DNA of 64,000 nt from Pseudomonas sp. LFM046. Lineage in GTDB: Bacteria; Pseudomonadota; Gammaproteobacteria; Pseudomonadales; Pseudomonadaceae. The notes beneath the pieces are model-generated. The model did no database searches. It was not told where the DNA came from and was given only the letters and a program-made list of their open reading frames with translations. The stretch is from positions 1,574,620 to 1,638,619 of the forward strand of contig NZ_JYKO02000001.1 of NCBI RefSeq assembly GCF_000949385.2, written 5' to 3'. The position numbers and the translations under genes are program-made. This document shows positions 56,985-64,000 of the stretch, in pieces (the stretch's first letter is position 1; every line of letters begins with the position of its first letter).

Positions 56985-57494
56985 TCAGCCGATCACCTGC
57001 GGTGGACGTTGCAGCAGGTTCGGGCAATCGCCCAGGTGCAGCCAGGCCTTGCCTTGCCAGTGCAGGACTTCGAGTTCCCGGTCGAGCCACTGGATGACCT
57101 CGCGGTAAGGGCCTTTTTCGTCGAAGCGTTCCTCCTGCCGCAGACGCGGGATCACCTCGCGGTTGATCCAGTGGCGGAGGCCGCGGTTCTCCGGGTGGTA
57201 ATAGAAGATCAGCACGGCATAGACGCCGGATTCGCTGATCAGCAGTTCCTGTTCGAAGTCGCCATGGCTGTTGCGCATCCAGGCGCGTTGCACCTGGTCG
57301 TCGTCCAGGTTGCGCTGCACCCGTTCGGGCACCAGTGGATGGTTGATCAGCCGGGCCAGGTCGCTGGAGGAAAACCAGGGTTCTTCATCCAGCAGCACGG
57401 CGCGCAACTGGAGCTTGTGGCGGATGAAAGTGGCGGGCATCAGGACTTCGGCGTCCGGGGACGGGGCGGGGTGGAACTGGGGAAAGTCGGGCAT
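56985..57494 (-). CDS. BRO-N/antirepressor-family protein
   Basis: 169 residues with an N-terminal BRO/Ant domain: FIRHKLQLRAVLLDEEPWFSSSDLARLINHP, then ISESGVYAVLIFYYHPENRGLRHWI. Phage antirepressors (P1/P7 Ant, P22-like) use it to lift repression. The C-terminal KilA/ANT half is replaced by 50 residues of unknown type. Start at 57494 keeps 8 bases to CAGAGG; the ATG at 57500 would be only 2 bases away. The leader carries a C4-type antisense RNA (see next entry). Confidence 0.83.
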   Translation of the reverse strand: MPDFPQFHPAPSPDAEVLMPATFIRHKLQLRAVLLDEEPWFSSSDLARLINHPLVPERVQRNLDDDQVQRAWMRNSHGDFEQELLISESGVYAVLIFYYHPENRGLRHWINREVIPRLRQEERFDEKGPYREVIQWLDRELEVLHWQGKAWLHLGDCPNLLQRPPQVIG

Positions 57495-57540
57495 ATCCAT
57501 TACCTCTGTGTGCAGTCGACAGCTTTCTTAGGGCTGTTGG

Positions 57541-57660
57541 CGTCGGGAGTTAAGAAACCCACACAGAGGCCGGGCGTATTCCCCTTTCGGGTCTTGTATT
57601 AGCCCACTCCCGACAGAGCAGAGGTTTTGTGCGGGCGCGAGTATGCCGCAGGCACAAAAA
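57541..57660 (-). ncRNA. C4-type antisense RNA in the antirepressor leader
   Basis: On the minus strand GTCGGGAGT (57614-57606) pairs with ACTCCCGAC (57550-57542), enclosing GGGC/GCCC and an ACCC-GAAA-GGGG hairpin. It contains CCTCTGTGTG (57569-57560) and TTTCTTA (57557-57551). These are antisense to CACACAGAGG (57512-57503, the antirepressor ribosome site) and TAAGAAA (57530-57524), and to CACACAG and TAAGAAA upstream (57698-57692, 57713-57707). This is the layout of the phage P1/P7 c4-ant control. RNA ends are estimated. Confidence 0.72.
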
Positions 57661-57686
57661 AGCCGCTGAGCTTTCGGGAGCGGTTA
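57661..57686 (-). terminator. Terminator-like hairpin upstream of the C4 segment
   Basis: On minus: CCGCT-(11 nt)-AGCGG followed by CTTTTTT. It lies between the upstream target site and the C4 core, where it could stop or process the leader transcript. Confidence 0.5.
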
Positions 57687-57791
57687 GTCCGCTGTGTGAG
57701 TAAGCGTTTCTTAGGCGCCGGGGACAGAGGCTATGGGCGGAGCAGTGCAGGGGCAACGCAGTTGGAGCGTGGGATTCGGCTGATTAGCCTC

Positions 57792-57821
57792 GTAGGGTGG
57801 ATGACGCTCTTCTCATCCACC
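57792..57821. repeat. REP hairpin, copy A
   Basis: GTAG followed by GGTGGATGA-(loop)-TCATCCACC, with one loop change (TTC for TTT). Plus orientation. Confidence 0.92.
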
Positions 57822-57841
57822 AGGCAGAGCCGATCCCGTAC

Positions 57842-57949
57842 TCACTCGCCCCAACTTCCTGCGTCGTCTTCCGACGCGATTCCCGCCCTGTCCATCGGGT
57901 AAGTCCCATCCGGAACGAATTGCACATGACCACGTTTCACCGGATGTAA
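57842..57949 (-). pseudogene. Decayed RAYT 3' end, remnant A
   Basis: Minus strand frame reads HPVKRGHVQF, then DGTYPMDRAGIASEDDAG, ending SWGE-stop at 57842. The intact RAYT at 59521 has NPVKHGHVPC and AGNASEDDAGRWGE-stop. About 13-15 codons between the two blocks are deleted in frame. It lies 20 bases after REP copy A, the same layout as the intact gene and copy D (19 bases). Confidence 0.85.
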
Positions 57950-58222
57950 ACCAACTCATCTTTGTAATGGATATTTCCTACAAAACGAAAAGGTGGTAAC
58001 TGATAATCGTTCTCGTATAGCGTAGTTGCTCTATTTGGACAGTCATCGGGCCGGAAATATGAAGGGCGTACTTGCAATTGCAGCATCCTTGGTCGCTGGA
58101 AATGCCCATTCTTCAGACAAAGTTCAATCAAGATTGCAGCAGGCATCAAAAAGGGCCAAACCTCACGAGGAGTATGAGAAAATGAATAGCGAAAGTGTGC
58201 GGAAGAGAAGGAGTGTATTGAA

Positions 58223-58642
58223 ATGAGTGGGATTTCTGTTGAGTCCGGCAGTGATGACTTGTTGGATGACAAATTCTGCAGTGATATCGCGAGAGTCTAT
58301 TGTTCTGTGGGGTGGGGAGATAGCTACGAAATTTCTTTAATCAGGGAGTTGTACCTGAATTCTGGGTTCTTTGTGGTGGCAAAAAATAAGGGAGAGTGTG
58401 TTGGGGTCTTACGTGCTCTAACCGATAACTGTCTTACGACTTGGATTGCAGAGGTTGTGGTCGATCCAAAATATCAAGGATTGGGAGTGGGGACAGCATT
58501 GATGGCCGAGTTAAAGGAGCGATATAAGCACACTGCTATTTACACCGATCCACTTAAGGGGGCAGCAGGGTTTTTCGAGAAAGTGGGGGTTTCGCCTAGG
58601 GAAAAATTAGTTGCTTGTTCGCGTAGGGCTGAGCCTTTGTAA
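58223..58642 (+). CDS. GNAT-family N-acetyltransferase (low-GC cargo)
   Basis: 139 residues of the GNAT fold: LNSGFFVVAKNKGECVGVLRAL, then AEVVVDPKYQGLGVGTALMAEL, in which Q-G-L-G-V-G-T is the acetyl-CoA P-loop. Cytosolic; substrate unknown. AAGGAGTG precedes the ATG. The gene is visibly richer in A/T than the surroundings, suggesting transfer. It lies between REP copies A and B. Upstream (57950-58222) short frames on both strands overlap; none is convincing. Confidence 0.88.
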   Translation: MSGISVESGSDDLLDDKFCSDIARVYCSVGWGDSYEISLIRELYLNSGFFVVAKNKGECVGVLRALTDNCLTTWIAEVVVDPKYQGLGVGTALMAELKERYKHTAIYTDPLKGAAGFFEKVGVSPREKLVACSRRAEPL

Positions 58643-58738
58643 GGCTAATGCCGTTTAGATGGATGATATGAATCCGTGAACAGTTTTACCATGGCGCAGG
58701 AAGTTACTGAGTTGGCATATGCGCTTCGATCTAAGTGG

Positions 58739-58768
58739 GTAGGGTGGATGAAGCTATTTTCATCCACC
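58739..58768. repeat. REP hairpin, copy B
   Basis: GTAGGGTGGATGA-AGCTATTT-TCATCCACC; stem intact, loop diverged. Plus orientation. Confidence 0.9.
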
Positions 58769-58783
58769 AATCACCTCTCACAG

Positions 58784-58836
58784 TCACGCTCCCCAATACC
58801 CGTCTCCGCCGCCCCATTCGCCCCTACTCGATCCAG
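58784..58836 (-). pseudogene. Possible RAYT 3' remnant, remnant B
   Basis: 15 bases after REP copy B, minus frame GDGYWGA-stop lines up with the RAYT end AGRWGE-stop; upstream sequence resembles it only loosely. Position relative to the hairpin is the main argument. Confidence 0.4.
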
Positions 58837-58869
58837 TCTGCGTGAGACGGAGCGATAGGAGCACTTGGG

Positions 58870-59298
58870 CTACCGTACTAATCGCTTCTGGAGAAAGAAG
58901 CGCTTATGCGTTGGGGGGAAGTCATCGATGTGACCGAATTTTGTGAAGCCATGTTTTTGGTAGAACTCTGGTGCTTGGAAATCAAAGGTATCTAGCCAGA
59001 TTCCGACGCAGCCTTTTTCACGTGCAATGTCTTCCGCCATGTTCATCAGTCGCGAGCCTGTGCCTTGTCCCCTCGCTTGTTCAGGTATGGCGAGCAACTC
59101 GATGAATAACCAACGATAAAATATTTCACCATAAAGGCCACCAATGACTTCATTGGTGTGCTCGTCGCGGGCTAGCAGGGCTATCGTTTCTCGCTTTGGA
59201 TCTCCCGCTTGCGAAAAATTATGAGCCCGTAATGGCCGGAGGATAGCCGAACGCTCATCTTCTCCTGGGTTTTCCGACATTTCGATACGAGTATTCAT
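58870..59298 (-). CDS. GNAT-family N-acetyltransferase
   Basis: 142 residues: IALLARDEHTNEVIGGLYGEIFY, LLAIPEQARGQGTGSRLMNMAED with the acetyl-CoA loop A-R-G-Q-G-T-G, GIWLDTFDFQAPEFYQKHGF and PPTHKRFFLQKRL. Similar to the arginine-tail acetyltransferases common in proteobacteria; substrate unknown. Lies between REP copies B and C, on the strand opposite to the other acetyltransferase. Confidence 0.9.
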   Translation of the reverse strand: MNTRIEMSENPGEDERSAILRPLRAHNFSQAGDPKRETIALLARDEHTNEVIGGLYGEIFYRWLFIELLAIPEQARGQGTGSRLMNMAEDIAREKGCVGIWLDTFDFQAPEFYQKHGFTKFGHIDDFPPTHKRFFLQKRLVR

Positions 59299-59359
59299 TC
59301 GCTAATCCTTTAGATATTTAAACTGATAGGGAGATGTTGAAGCCTTCAAACTCAAGACG

Positions 59360-59389
59360 TAGGGTGGATGACGCTCTTTTCATCCACCA
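59360..59389. repeat. REP hairpin, copy C
   Basis: GTAGGGTGGATGA-CGCTCTTT-TCATCCACC; matches the consensus exactly. Plus orientation. Confidence 0.92.
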
Positions 59390-59408
59390 AACAGGGCCAA
59401 TCTCCACT

Positions 59409-59458
59409 CACTTGCCCCGATCCCCGGCATCAATCTCTGCTGCATTTCCCGCCCGACC
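59409..59458 (-). pseudogene. Decayed RAYT 3' end, remnant C
   Basis: Minus frame AGNAAEIDAGDRGK-stop at 59409, aligned with AGNASEDDAGRWGE-stop of the intact gene. 19 bases separate it from REP copy C, as in copy D. Confidence 0.8.
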
Positions 59459-59471
59459 GCACGTAGCCGCG

Positions 59472-59501
59472 TAGGGTGGATGACGCTTTTTTCATCCACC
59501 A
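59472..59501. repeat. REP hairpin, copy D
   Basis: GTAGGGTGGATGA-CGCTTTTT-TCATCCACC, 19 bases beyond the stop of the RAYT gene. Plus orientation. Confidence 0.92.
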
Positions 59502-59520
59502 AACAAAGCCGATCCGTCAC

Positions 59521-60054
59521 TCACTCGCCCCAACGGCCAGCATCGTCCTCCGATGCGTTTCCCGCCCAGTCCACCGGGTAAATCCCATCCCGCACCGCAC
59601 GGTGAAAGCTTGAGTACGGCCAATCCTTCACGCAGGGCACATGACCATGCTTTACGGGGTTGAAATGGATGTAATCGAAATGGCGCTGGTAGTCGAGGTC
59701 ATCGCGGATCAGGTGTTCCCAATAGCGACGTTGCCAGATTCCCCGTTCCCAGCGCTTTTGTTGGGGTTCGGTGCGAGGTTCGGAATTCGCCAGACGTTTG
59801 GAGAAGGCGAACTTGATGGCCTTCCAGCGAATCGCATACGCCATGTCACCGGGCGGCAGGGTCCAGAGGCAGTGCATATGCTCGGGCAGTACGACCCAGG
59901 CATCGATATGGAAGGGGTGACGTTGTTTGACCGAGCCGACCACGTTGCGCAGTAGGTCGATTTTGCGCACCAGCAGGTCGTCGCGGCGATCGCGCAGGTT
60001 CACGGTGAAGAAGTACGTGCCGCCCGGCATCCGTGCACGGCGGTAATTGGACAT
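59521..60054 (-). CDS. REP-associated tyrosine transposase (RAYT)
   Basis: 177-residue single-domain Y1 transposase related to IS200/IS605 TnpA. HUH motif PEH59-M-H61-CLW; candidate nucleophile Tyr111 in WQRRYWEHLIRDD; IHFNPVKHGH near the C-terminus is the RAYT signature. Start at 60054 is set by AGGAGGAGTC; the frame opens 20 codons earlier inside REP copy E. RAYTs cut GTAG-headed REP hairpins, and such hairpins flank the gene on both sides (copies D and E, opposite orientation). Confidence 0.93.
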   Translation of the reverse strand: MSNYRRARMPGGTYFFTVNLRDRRDDLLVRKIDLLRNVVGSVKQRHPFHIDAWVVLPEHMHCLWTLPPGDMAYAIRWKAIKFAFSKRLANSEPRTEPQQKRWERGIWQRRYWEHLIRDDLDYQRHFDYIHFNPVKHGHVPCVKDWPYSSFHRAVRDGIYPVDWAGNASEDDAGRWGE

Positions 60055-60093
60055 GACTCCTCCTGAGTCTTTGGGGCTGGTGGCGCGGAAGCT

Positions 60094-60123
60094 GGTGGAT
60101 GAAAAGAGCGTCATCCACCCTAC
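60094..60123. repeat. REP hairpin, copy E (inverted)
   Basis: Read on minus: GTAGGGTGGATGA-CGCTCTTT-TCATCCACC, identical to copy C. It lies upstream of the RAYT start and faces copy D across the gene. Confidence 0.92.
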
Positions 60124-60301
60124 ACGAGCCTGAGAGTTGAGTGCTTCCAGGCTACCTCGCTGCGCGGTATATCTTCCGTTGTTTCAGACATCTTTCCCTC
60201 GTCTGGTCGCGCAATAGGAAGTCATAAAACAGTCTCTACTCTAAAGTTCTTCTTCTGGCGGTTCTCTGTCGTCCATATCTGCACAAAAACTCAAATAAAA
60301 A

Positions 60302-60320
60302 GCCCCGCTCTAGGCGGGGC
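60302..60320. terminator. Terminator of nrdB
   Basis: GCCCCGC/GCGGGGC stem with A-run on the left and T-run on the right, able to act on both strands; follows the nrdB stop on minus. Confidence 0.93.
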
Positions 60321-60396
60321 TTTTGTCTTTCTATCGCTACCCCGAACTTCCATTTCAGGCAAAGCGTTTATGTTTTCCTAATGTCTTGACCCGGAA

Positions 60397-61644
60397 TCAA
60401 TCCCAGCTCAGCGCGCCACCAGTTTGGTACTCAATTACGCGAGTTTCGAAGAAGTTCTTTTCCTTCTTCAGGTCCATGATTTCGGACATCCACGGGAACG
60501 GGTTGCTGGTGCCCGGGTATTCCTCTTTCAGGCCGATCTGGGTCAGGCGGCGGTTGGCGATGAACTTGAGGTAGTCCTCCATCATGGCCGCGTTCATGCC
60601 CAGTACGCCACGCGGCATGGTGTCGCGTGCGTATTCGATCTCGAGCTGGGTGCCCTGGAGGATCATCTGGGTGGCTTCGTCCTTCATCTGGGCATCCCAC
60701 AGGTGCGGGTTTTCGATCTTGATCTGGTTGATCACGTCGATGCCGAAGTTCAGGTGCATGGATTCGTCGCGCAGGATGTATTGGAACTGCTCGGCGGTGC
60801 CGGTCATCTTGTTGCGGCGGCCCATGGAGAGGATCTGGGTGAAGCCGCAGTAGAAGAAGATGCCTTCCAGTACGCAGTAGTAGGCGATCAGGTTGCGCAG
60901 GAACTGGCGGTCGGTCTCCGGGGTGCCGGTCTTGAACTCGGGGTCGGAGATCGAACGGGTGTACTTGAGGCCCCAGGACGCCTTTTTCGCGACGCTCGGG
61001 ATCTCGTGGTACATGTTGAAGATTTCGCCTTCATCCATGCCCAGCGATTCGATGCAGTACTGGTAGGCGTGGGTGTGGATCGCCTCTTCGAAGGCCTGGC
61101 GCAGGATGTACTGGCGGCATTCGGGGTTGGTGATCAGGCGGTAGACGGCCAGCACCAGGTTGTTGGCAACCAGGGAGTCGGCGGTGGAGAAGAAGCCGAG
61201 GTTGCGCATGACGATGCGGCGCTCGTCTTCGCTGAGGCCGTCCTTGCTCTTCCACAGGGCAATGTCGGCGTTCATGTTCACTTCCTGGGGCATCCAGTGG
61301 TTGGCGCAGCCATCCAGGTATTTCTGCCAGGCCCAGTCGTACTTGAAGGGTACGAGCTGGTTGAGGTCGGCGCGGGCGTTGATCATCTGCTTGTCGCCAA
61401 CCTGCACGCGCGCGGCGGAGCCTTCGAGGTCGTCCAGGCCTTCCTGGATGTCGAGGGCGTCCAGAGCCTTCTTGGCGCGGGCGACGGCGTCGGAGTCGTC
61501 GGCCGATACGGCGCGGGCGTCTTCAACGGAGCCGGCGGCTTCGTCGTCGAGCTTGTCGATGGCTTTGGCGGCGGCTTGAGCAACCGCGGGGGCTGCCTTG
61601 GCTTCGGTGGGGTCTTCTTTGTCGAATTCGTCCCAGCTGAGCAT
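60397..61644 (-). CDS. nrdB: Ribonucleoside-diphosphate reductase class Ia beta subunit
   Basis: 415-residue R2 protein housing the diiron-tyrosyl radical that starts ribonucleotide reduction in NrdA. Iron ligands are seen in [16 protein letters not shown] and [14 protein letters not shown], with EGIFFYCGF between. An 80-residue acidic N-terminal extension ([19 protein letters not shown] onward) precedes the core. The C-terminal tail binding NrdA ends GGALSWD. CAGGAGAGGAAC fixes the start at 61644. Same strand as nrdA, 188 bp apart. Confidence 0.95.
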   Translation of the reverse strand: MLSWDEFDKEDPTEAKAAPAVAQAAAKAIDKLDDEAAGSVEDARAVSADDSDAVARAKKALDALDIQEGLDDLEGSAARVQVGDKQMINARADLNQLVPFKYDWAWQKYLDGCANHWMPQEVNMNADIALWKSKDGLSEDERRIVMRNLGFFSTADSLVANNLVLAVYRLITNPECRQYILRQAFEEAIHTHAYQYCIESLGMDEGEIFNMYHEIPSVAKKASWGLKYTRSISDPEFKTGTPETDRQFLRNLIAYYCVLEGIFFYCGFTQILSMGRRNKMTGTAEQFQYILRDESMHLNFGIDVINQIKIENPHLWDAQMKDEATQMILQGTQLEIEYARDTMPRGVLGMNAAMMEDYLKFIANRRLTQIGLKEEYPGTSNPFPWMSEIMDLKKEKNFFETRVIEYQTGGALSWD

Positions 61645-61796
61645 TGTTCCTCTCCTGGTGTCTGGATGCGTGAAAGGTGGCGCACGCAAAAGCGGTGGTT
61701 CATGGCCGGCGGTAGATTGCCTGGCCTGTGCACACCCGGTTTGTGGGTGTGGCTGTTTGGATTACGGTACTGCCTGAGGTTTCCCTCACCCCCGGC

Positions 61797-61819
61797 CCCT
61801 CTCCCGGAGGGAGAGGGGA
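61797..61819. repeat. CCCCTCTCCC/GGGAGAGGGG hairpin between nrdA and nrdB
   Basis: Same 10-bp stem as at 36347. It sits 14 bases past the nrdA stop and could attenuate transcription into nrdB. Confidence 0.78.
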
Positions 61820-61832
61820 GGAAGGCGGCCTG

Positions 61833-64000
61833 TTATTGGCAGGCTTCGCAGTCAGGGTTATCGATGCTGCAAGCTTTGGGGACAGGAGCCGGCTGCGGAG
61901 CAGCGGCCGGGGCGGCTTGCAGGCTTTCATCGATCACCGAGGACACGGCGTTCAGCTTGCCGGTGGTGATGGTGGACTTCTCGGTGCTGGTGGCGGCCAG
62001 GGCACGGAGGTAGTAGGTGGTCTTCAGACCACGGTACCAGGCCATGCGGTAGGTCACGTCCAGCTTCTTGCCCGAGGCGCCGGCGATGTAGAGGTTCAGG
62101 GACTGGGCCTGATCGATCCACTTCTGACGGCGGCTGGCGGCGTCGACGATCCACTTGGTTTCGACTTCGAAGGCGGTGGCGTACAGGTCTTTCAGGTCTT
62201 GCGGGATGCGCTCGATCTGCTGCACGGAGCCGTCGTAGTACTTCAGGTCGTTGACCATGACCGGGTCCCACAGGCCACGGGCTTTCAGGTCGTGTACCAG
62301 GTAGGGGTTGATCACGGTGAATTCGCCGGAGAGGTTCGACTTCACGTAGAGGTTCTGGTAGGTCGGCTCGATGGACTGCGATACGCCGGTGATGTTGGCG
62401 ATGGTCGCGGTCGGCGCGATGGCCATGATGTTCGAGTTACGAATACCTTTCTTCACGCGGTCGCGCACCGGGGCCCAGTCCAGGCTTTCGCTCTGGTCGA
62501 CTTCGATGTACTTGGCGCCACGGGCTTCGATCAGCAGCTTCTGGGAGTCGATCGGCAGGATGCCTTGCGACCACAGGGAGCCCTGGAAGGTCTCGTAGGC
62601 ACCGCGCTCTTCGGCCAGGTCGCAGGAGGCCTGGATGGCGAAGTAGCTGATGGCTTCCATGGACTTGTCGGCGAAGTCGATGGCGGCGTCGGAACCGTAG
62701 GCGATGTGCTGCAGGTACAGGGCGTCCTGGAAGCCCATGATGCCCAGGCCAACCGGACGGTGCTTGAAGTTGGAGTTCTGCGCCTGCGGAACCGAGTAGT
62801 AGTTGATGTCGATCACGTTATCGAGCATGCGTACTGCGGTTTTCACGGTGCGGCCGAGTTTCTCGACATCCAGCTTGCCGTCGACGATGTGGTTCACCAG
62901 GTTCACGGAACCCAGGTTGCACACGGCGATTTCGTCCTTGTTGGTGTTCAGGGTGATCTCGGTGCACAGGTTCGAGCTGTGGACCACGCCCACGTGCTGC
63001 TGCGGGCTGCGCAGGTTGCACGGGTCCTTGAAGGTCAGCCACGGGTGGCCGGTCTCGAACAGCATGGAGAGCATCTTGCGCCACAGGTCCTTGGCCTGGA
63101 TGACCTTGTGCAGCTTCAGCTTGCCGTAGGTGGCCAGGGCTTCGTAGTACTCGTAGCGCTCTTCGAAGGCCTTGCCGTACAGGTCGTGCAGGTCCGGGAC
63201 GTCGGACGGGGAGAAGAGGGTCCAGGTGCCGTCTTCGAACACGCGCTTCATGAACAGGTCCGGAATCCAGTTCGCGGTGTTCATGTCGTGGGTACGGCGA
63301 CGGTCGTCACCGGTGTTCTTGCGCAGCTCGAGGAATTCCTCGATGTCCAGGTGCCAGGTTTCCAGGTAGGCGCAGACGGCGCCCTTGCGCTTGCCGCCCT
63401 GGTTCACGGCCACGGCGGTGTCGTTCACCACTTTCAGGAACGGAACCACGCCCTGGGACTTGCCGTTGGTGCCCTTGATGTAGGAGCCCAGCGCACGAAC
63501 CGGAGTCCAGTCGTTGCCCAGGCCGCCGGCAAACTTGGACAGCATGGCGTTGTCGTGGATGGCGTTGTAGATGCCCGACAGGTCGTCCGGAACGGTGGTC
63601 AGGTAGCAGCTGGAGAGCTGCGGACGCAGGGTGCCGGCGTTGAACAGGGTCGGGGTCGACGACATGTAGTCGAAGGAGGACAGCAGGTTGTAGAACTCGA
63701 TGGCGCGTTCTTCTTTCTGCGGTTCTTCGATGGCCAGGCCCATGGCGACGCGCATGAAGAAGACCTGCGGCAGCTCGAAGCGGATGCCGTCCTTGTGCAG
63801 GAAGTAGCGGTCGTACAGGGTCTGCAGGCCGAGGTAGGTGAACTGCTGGTCACGCTCGTGGTTCAGGGCGCGGCCCAGCTTCTCCAGGTCGAATTCCTTC
63901 AGCTTGGGGTCGAGCAGTTCGAACTCGACGCCTTTTTCCACGTACACCGGCAGGGCCTTGGCGTAGAGGTCGGCCATCTCGTGATGGGTGGCGCTTTCGA
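61833..64000 (-). CDS. nrdA: Ribonucleoside-diphosphate reductase class Ia alpha subunit (N-terminus beyond window)
   Basis: The open frame runs off the window with at least 722 codons present; in P. aeruginosa NrdA is about 960 residues, so some 240 N-terminal residues (ATP cone) are missing. The frame continues upstream of the internal MADLYAKAL, so that Met is not the start. Catalytic region: NLCTEITLN and [10 protein letters not shown] with an active-site Cys; the C-terminus NPDCEACQ holds the redox shuttle C-x-x-C. Makes deoxynucleotides with NrdB. Confidence 0.95.
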   Translation of the reverse strand, partial: ESATHHEMADLYAKALPVYVEKGVEFELLDPKLKEFDLEKLGRALNHERDQQFTYLGLQTLYDRYFLHKDGIRFELPQVFFMRVAMGLAIEEPQKEERAIEFYNLLSSFDYMSSTPTLFNAGTLRPQLSSCYLTTVPDDLSGIYNAIHDNAMLSKFAGGLGNDWTPVRALGSYIKGTNGKSQGVVPFLKVVNDTAVAVNQGGKRKGAVCAYLETWHLDIEEFLELRKNTGDDRRRTHDMNTANWIPDLFMKRVFEDGTWTLFSPSDVPDLHDLYGKAFEERYEYYEALATYGKLKLHKVIQAKDLWRKMLSMLFETGHPWLTFKDPCNLRSPQQHVGVVHSSNLCTEITLNTNKDEIAVCNLGSVNLVNHIVDGKLDVEKLGRTVKTAVRMLDNVIDINYYSVPQAQNSNFKHRPVGLGIMGFQDALYLQHIAYGSDAAIDFADKSMEAISYFAIQASCDLAEERGAYETFQGSLWSQGILPIDSQKLLIEARGAKYIEVDQSESLDWAPVRDRVKKGIRNSNIMAIAPTATIANITGVSQSIEPTYQNLYVKSNLSGEFTVINPYLVHDLKARGLWDPVMVNDLKYYDGSVQQIERIPQDLKDLYATAFEVETKWIVDAASRRQKWIDQAQSLNLYIAGASGKKLDVTYRMAWYRGLKTTYYLRALAATSTEKSTITTGKLNAVSSVIDESLQAAPAAAPQPAPVPKACSIDNPDCEACQ

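Noticed and set aside
56985-57720. Prophage
   Set aside because: Only the antirepressor-like gene and C4-like leader are present; no integrase, repressor, capsid or lysis genes and no att sites.
57937-58146. Minus frame ending VGNIHYKDELVYIR inside the REP island
   Set aside because: The tail looks protein-like but the ribosome site is poor and the frame overlaps both the plus frame at 58026 and remnant A; not supported enough to list as a gene.
57792-60123. Integron cassette array
   Set aside because: Genes are separated by repeats, but no attC-type core sites (RYYYAAC/GTTRRRY) or integrase are visible and the repeats match RAYT-linked REPs.
57792-60123. CRISPR array from repeated 30-mers
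   Set aside because: Spacing is irregular (hundreds of bases), the repeats are REP hairpins, and no cas genes occur.

Overview
The window is about 64 kb of high-GC gammaproteobacterial chromosome. Its gene content points to Pseudomonas: a set of small Pseudomonas-type hypothetical proteins, phosphorylcholine phosphatase, an Aer receptor of the same length as the P. aeruginosa one, class Ia nrdA/nrdB, and GTAG-headed REP hairpins with a RAYT gene. I recall the order ABC exporter / ppiA / hydrolase / LysR / small secreted protein / azoreductase from P. aeruginosa. No rRNA, tRNA, CRISPR array or complete prophage was seen.

Layout. 1-5.2 kb: ABC exporter (cut by the window edge), ppiA, alpha/beta hydrolase, LysR, secreted protein, azoR. 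5.4-10.3 kb: RarD-like transporter, NUDIX and RibD-like pair, DEAD-box helicase with a DUF1294 protein, MDR reductase. 10.5-15.6 kb: pchP followed by a zinc phospholipase C-like protein, then an LtaS-type membrane sulfatase. 15.8-25.4 kb: CvfB-like RNA-binding protein, small proteins, di-haem cytochrome c, EamA/LysR pair, cold-shock protein, an orphan PilU-type ATPase, LysR/SDR pair. 25.7-36.3 kb: two paralogous tandem-Usp proteins bracketing a PP2C phosphatase / Ser-Thr kinase / double-FHA operon, a divergent mdaB/ygiN-like pair, and an Atm1-type ABC exporter. 36.4-43.2 kb: Lrp/EamA pair, YebC with an overlapping small gene, PEBP, Tat-exported intradiol dioxygenase-like protein, HAD, GAF-PAS-PAS-GGDEF protein. 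43.3-48.1 kb: CAP-domain protein, a wreck of a LysR/quinone-reductase pair, allE with a LysR gene, and an RclR-like/RclC-like pair. 48.6-54.3 kb: LuxR regulator facing a nitrilase / periplasmic amine-binding protein / amidohydrolase operon, then a thioredoxin-like protein. 54.4-64 kb: lipoprotein, aer, a BRO-type antirepressor behind a C4-type antisense RNA, a RAYT/REP island with two acetyltransferase genes, then nrdB and most of nrdA.

Two loci stand out. At 56985-57715 a BRO/antirepressor gene has a leader laid out like the P1/P7 c4-ant immunity control: an internal antisense segment complementary in two blocks to a site upstream of it and to a site covering the antirepressor ribosome-binding site. 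At 57792-60123 five copies of one GTAG-headed hairpin surround a RAYT transposase; three copies are followed at 15-20 nt by decayed copies of the RAYT 3' end, and two low-GC acetyltransferase genes lie between them. Both were read directly from sequence; function is inferred.

Functional links: the phospholipase C-like protein and PchP could form a two-step route from phosphatidylcholine to choline; the phosphatase/kinase/FHA operon is a complete threonine-phosphorylation switch without type VI secretion genes nearby; the nitrilase/amidohydrolase operon looks like a small amine/amide utilisation unit under the divergent LuxR regulator.
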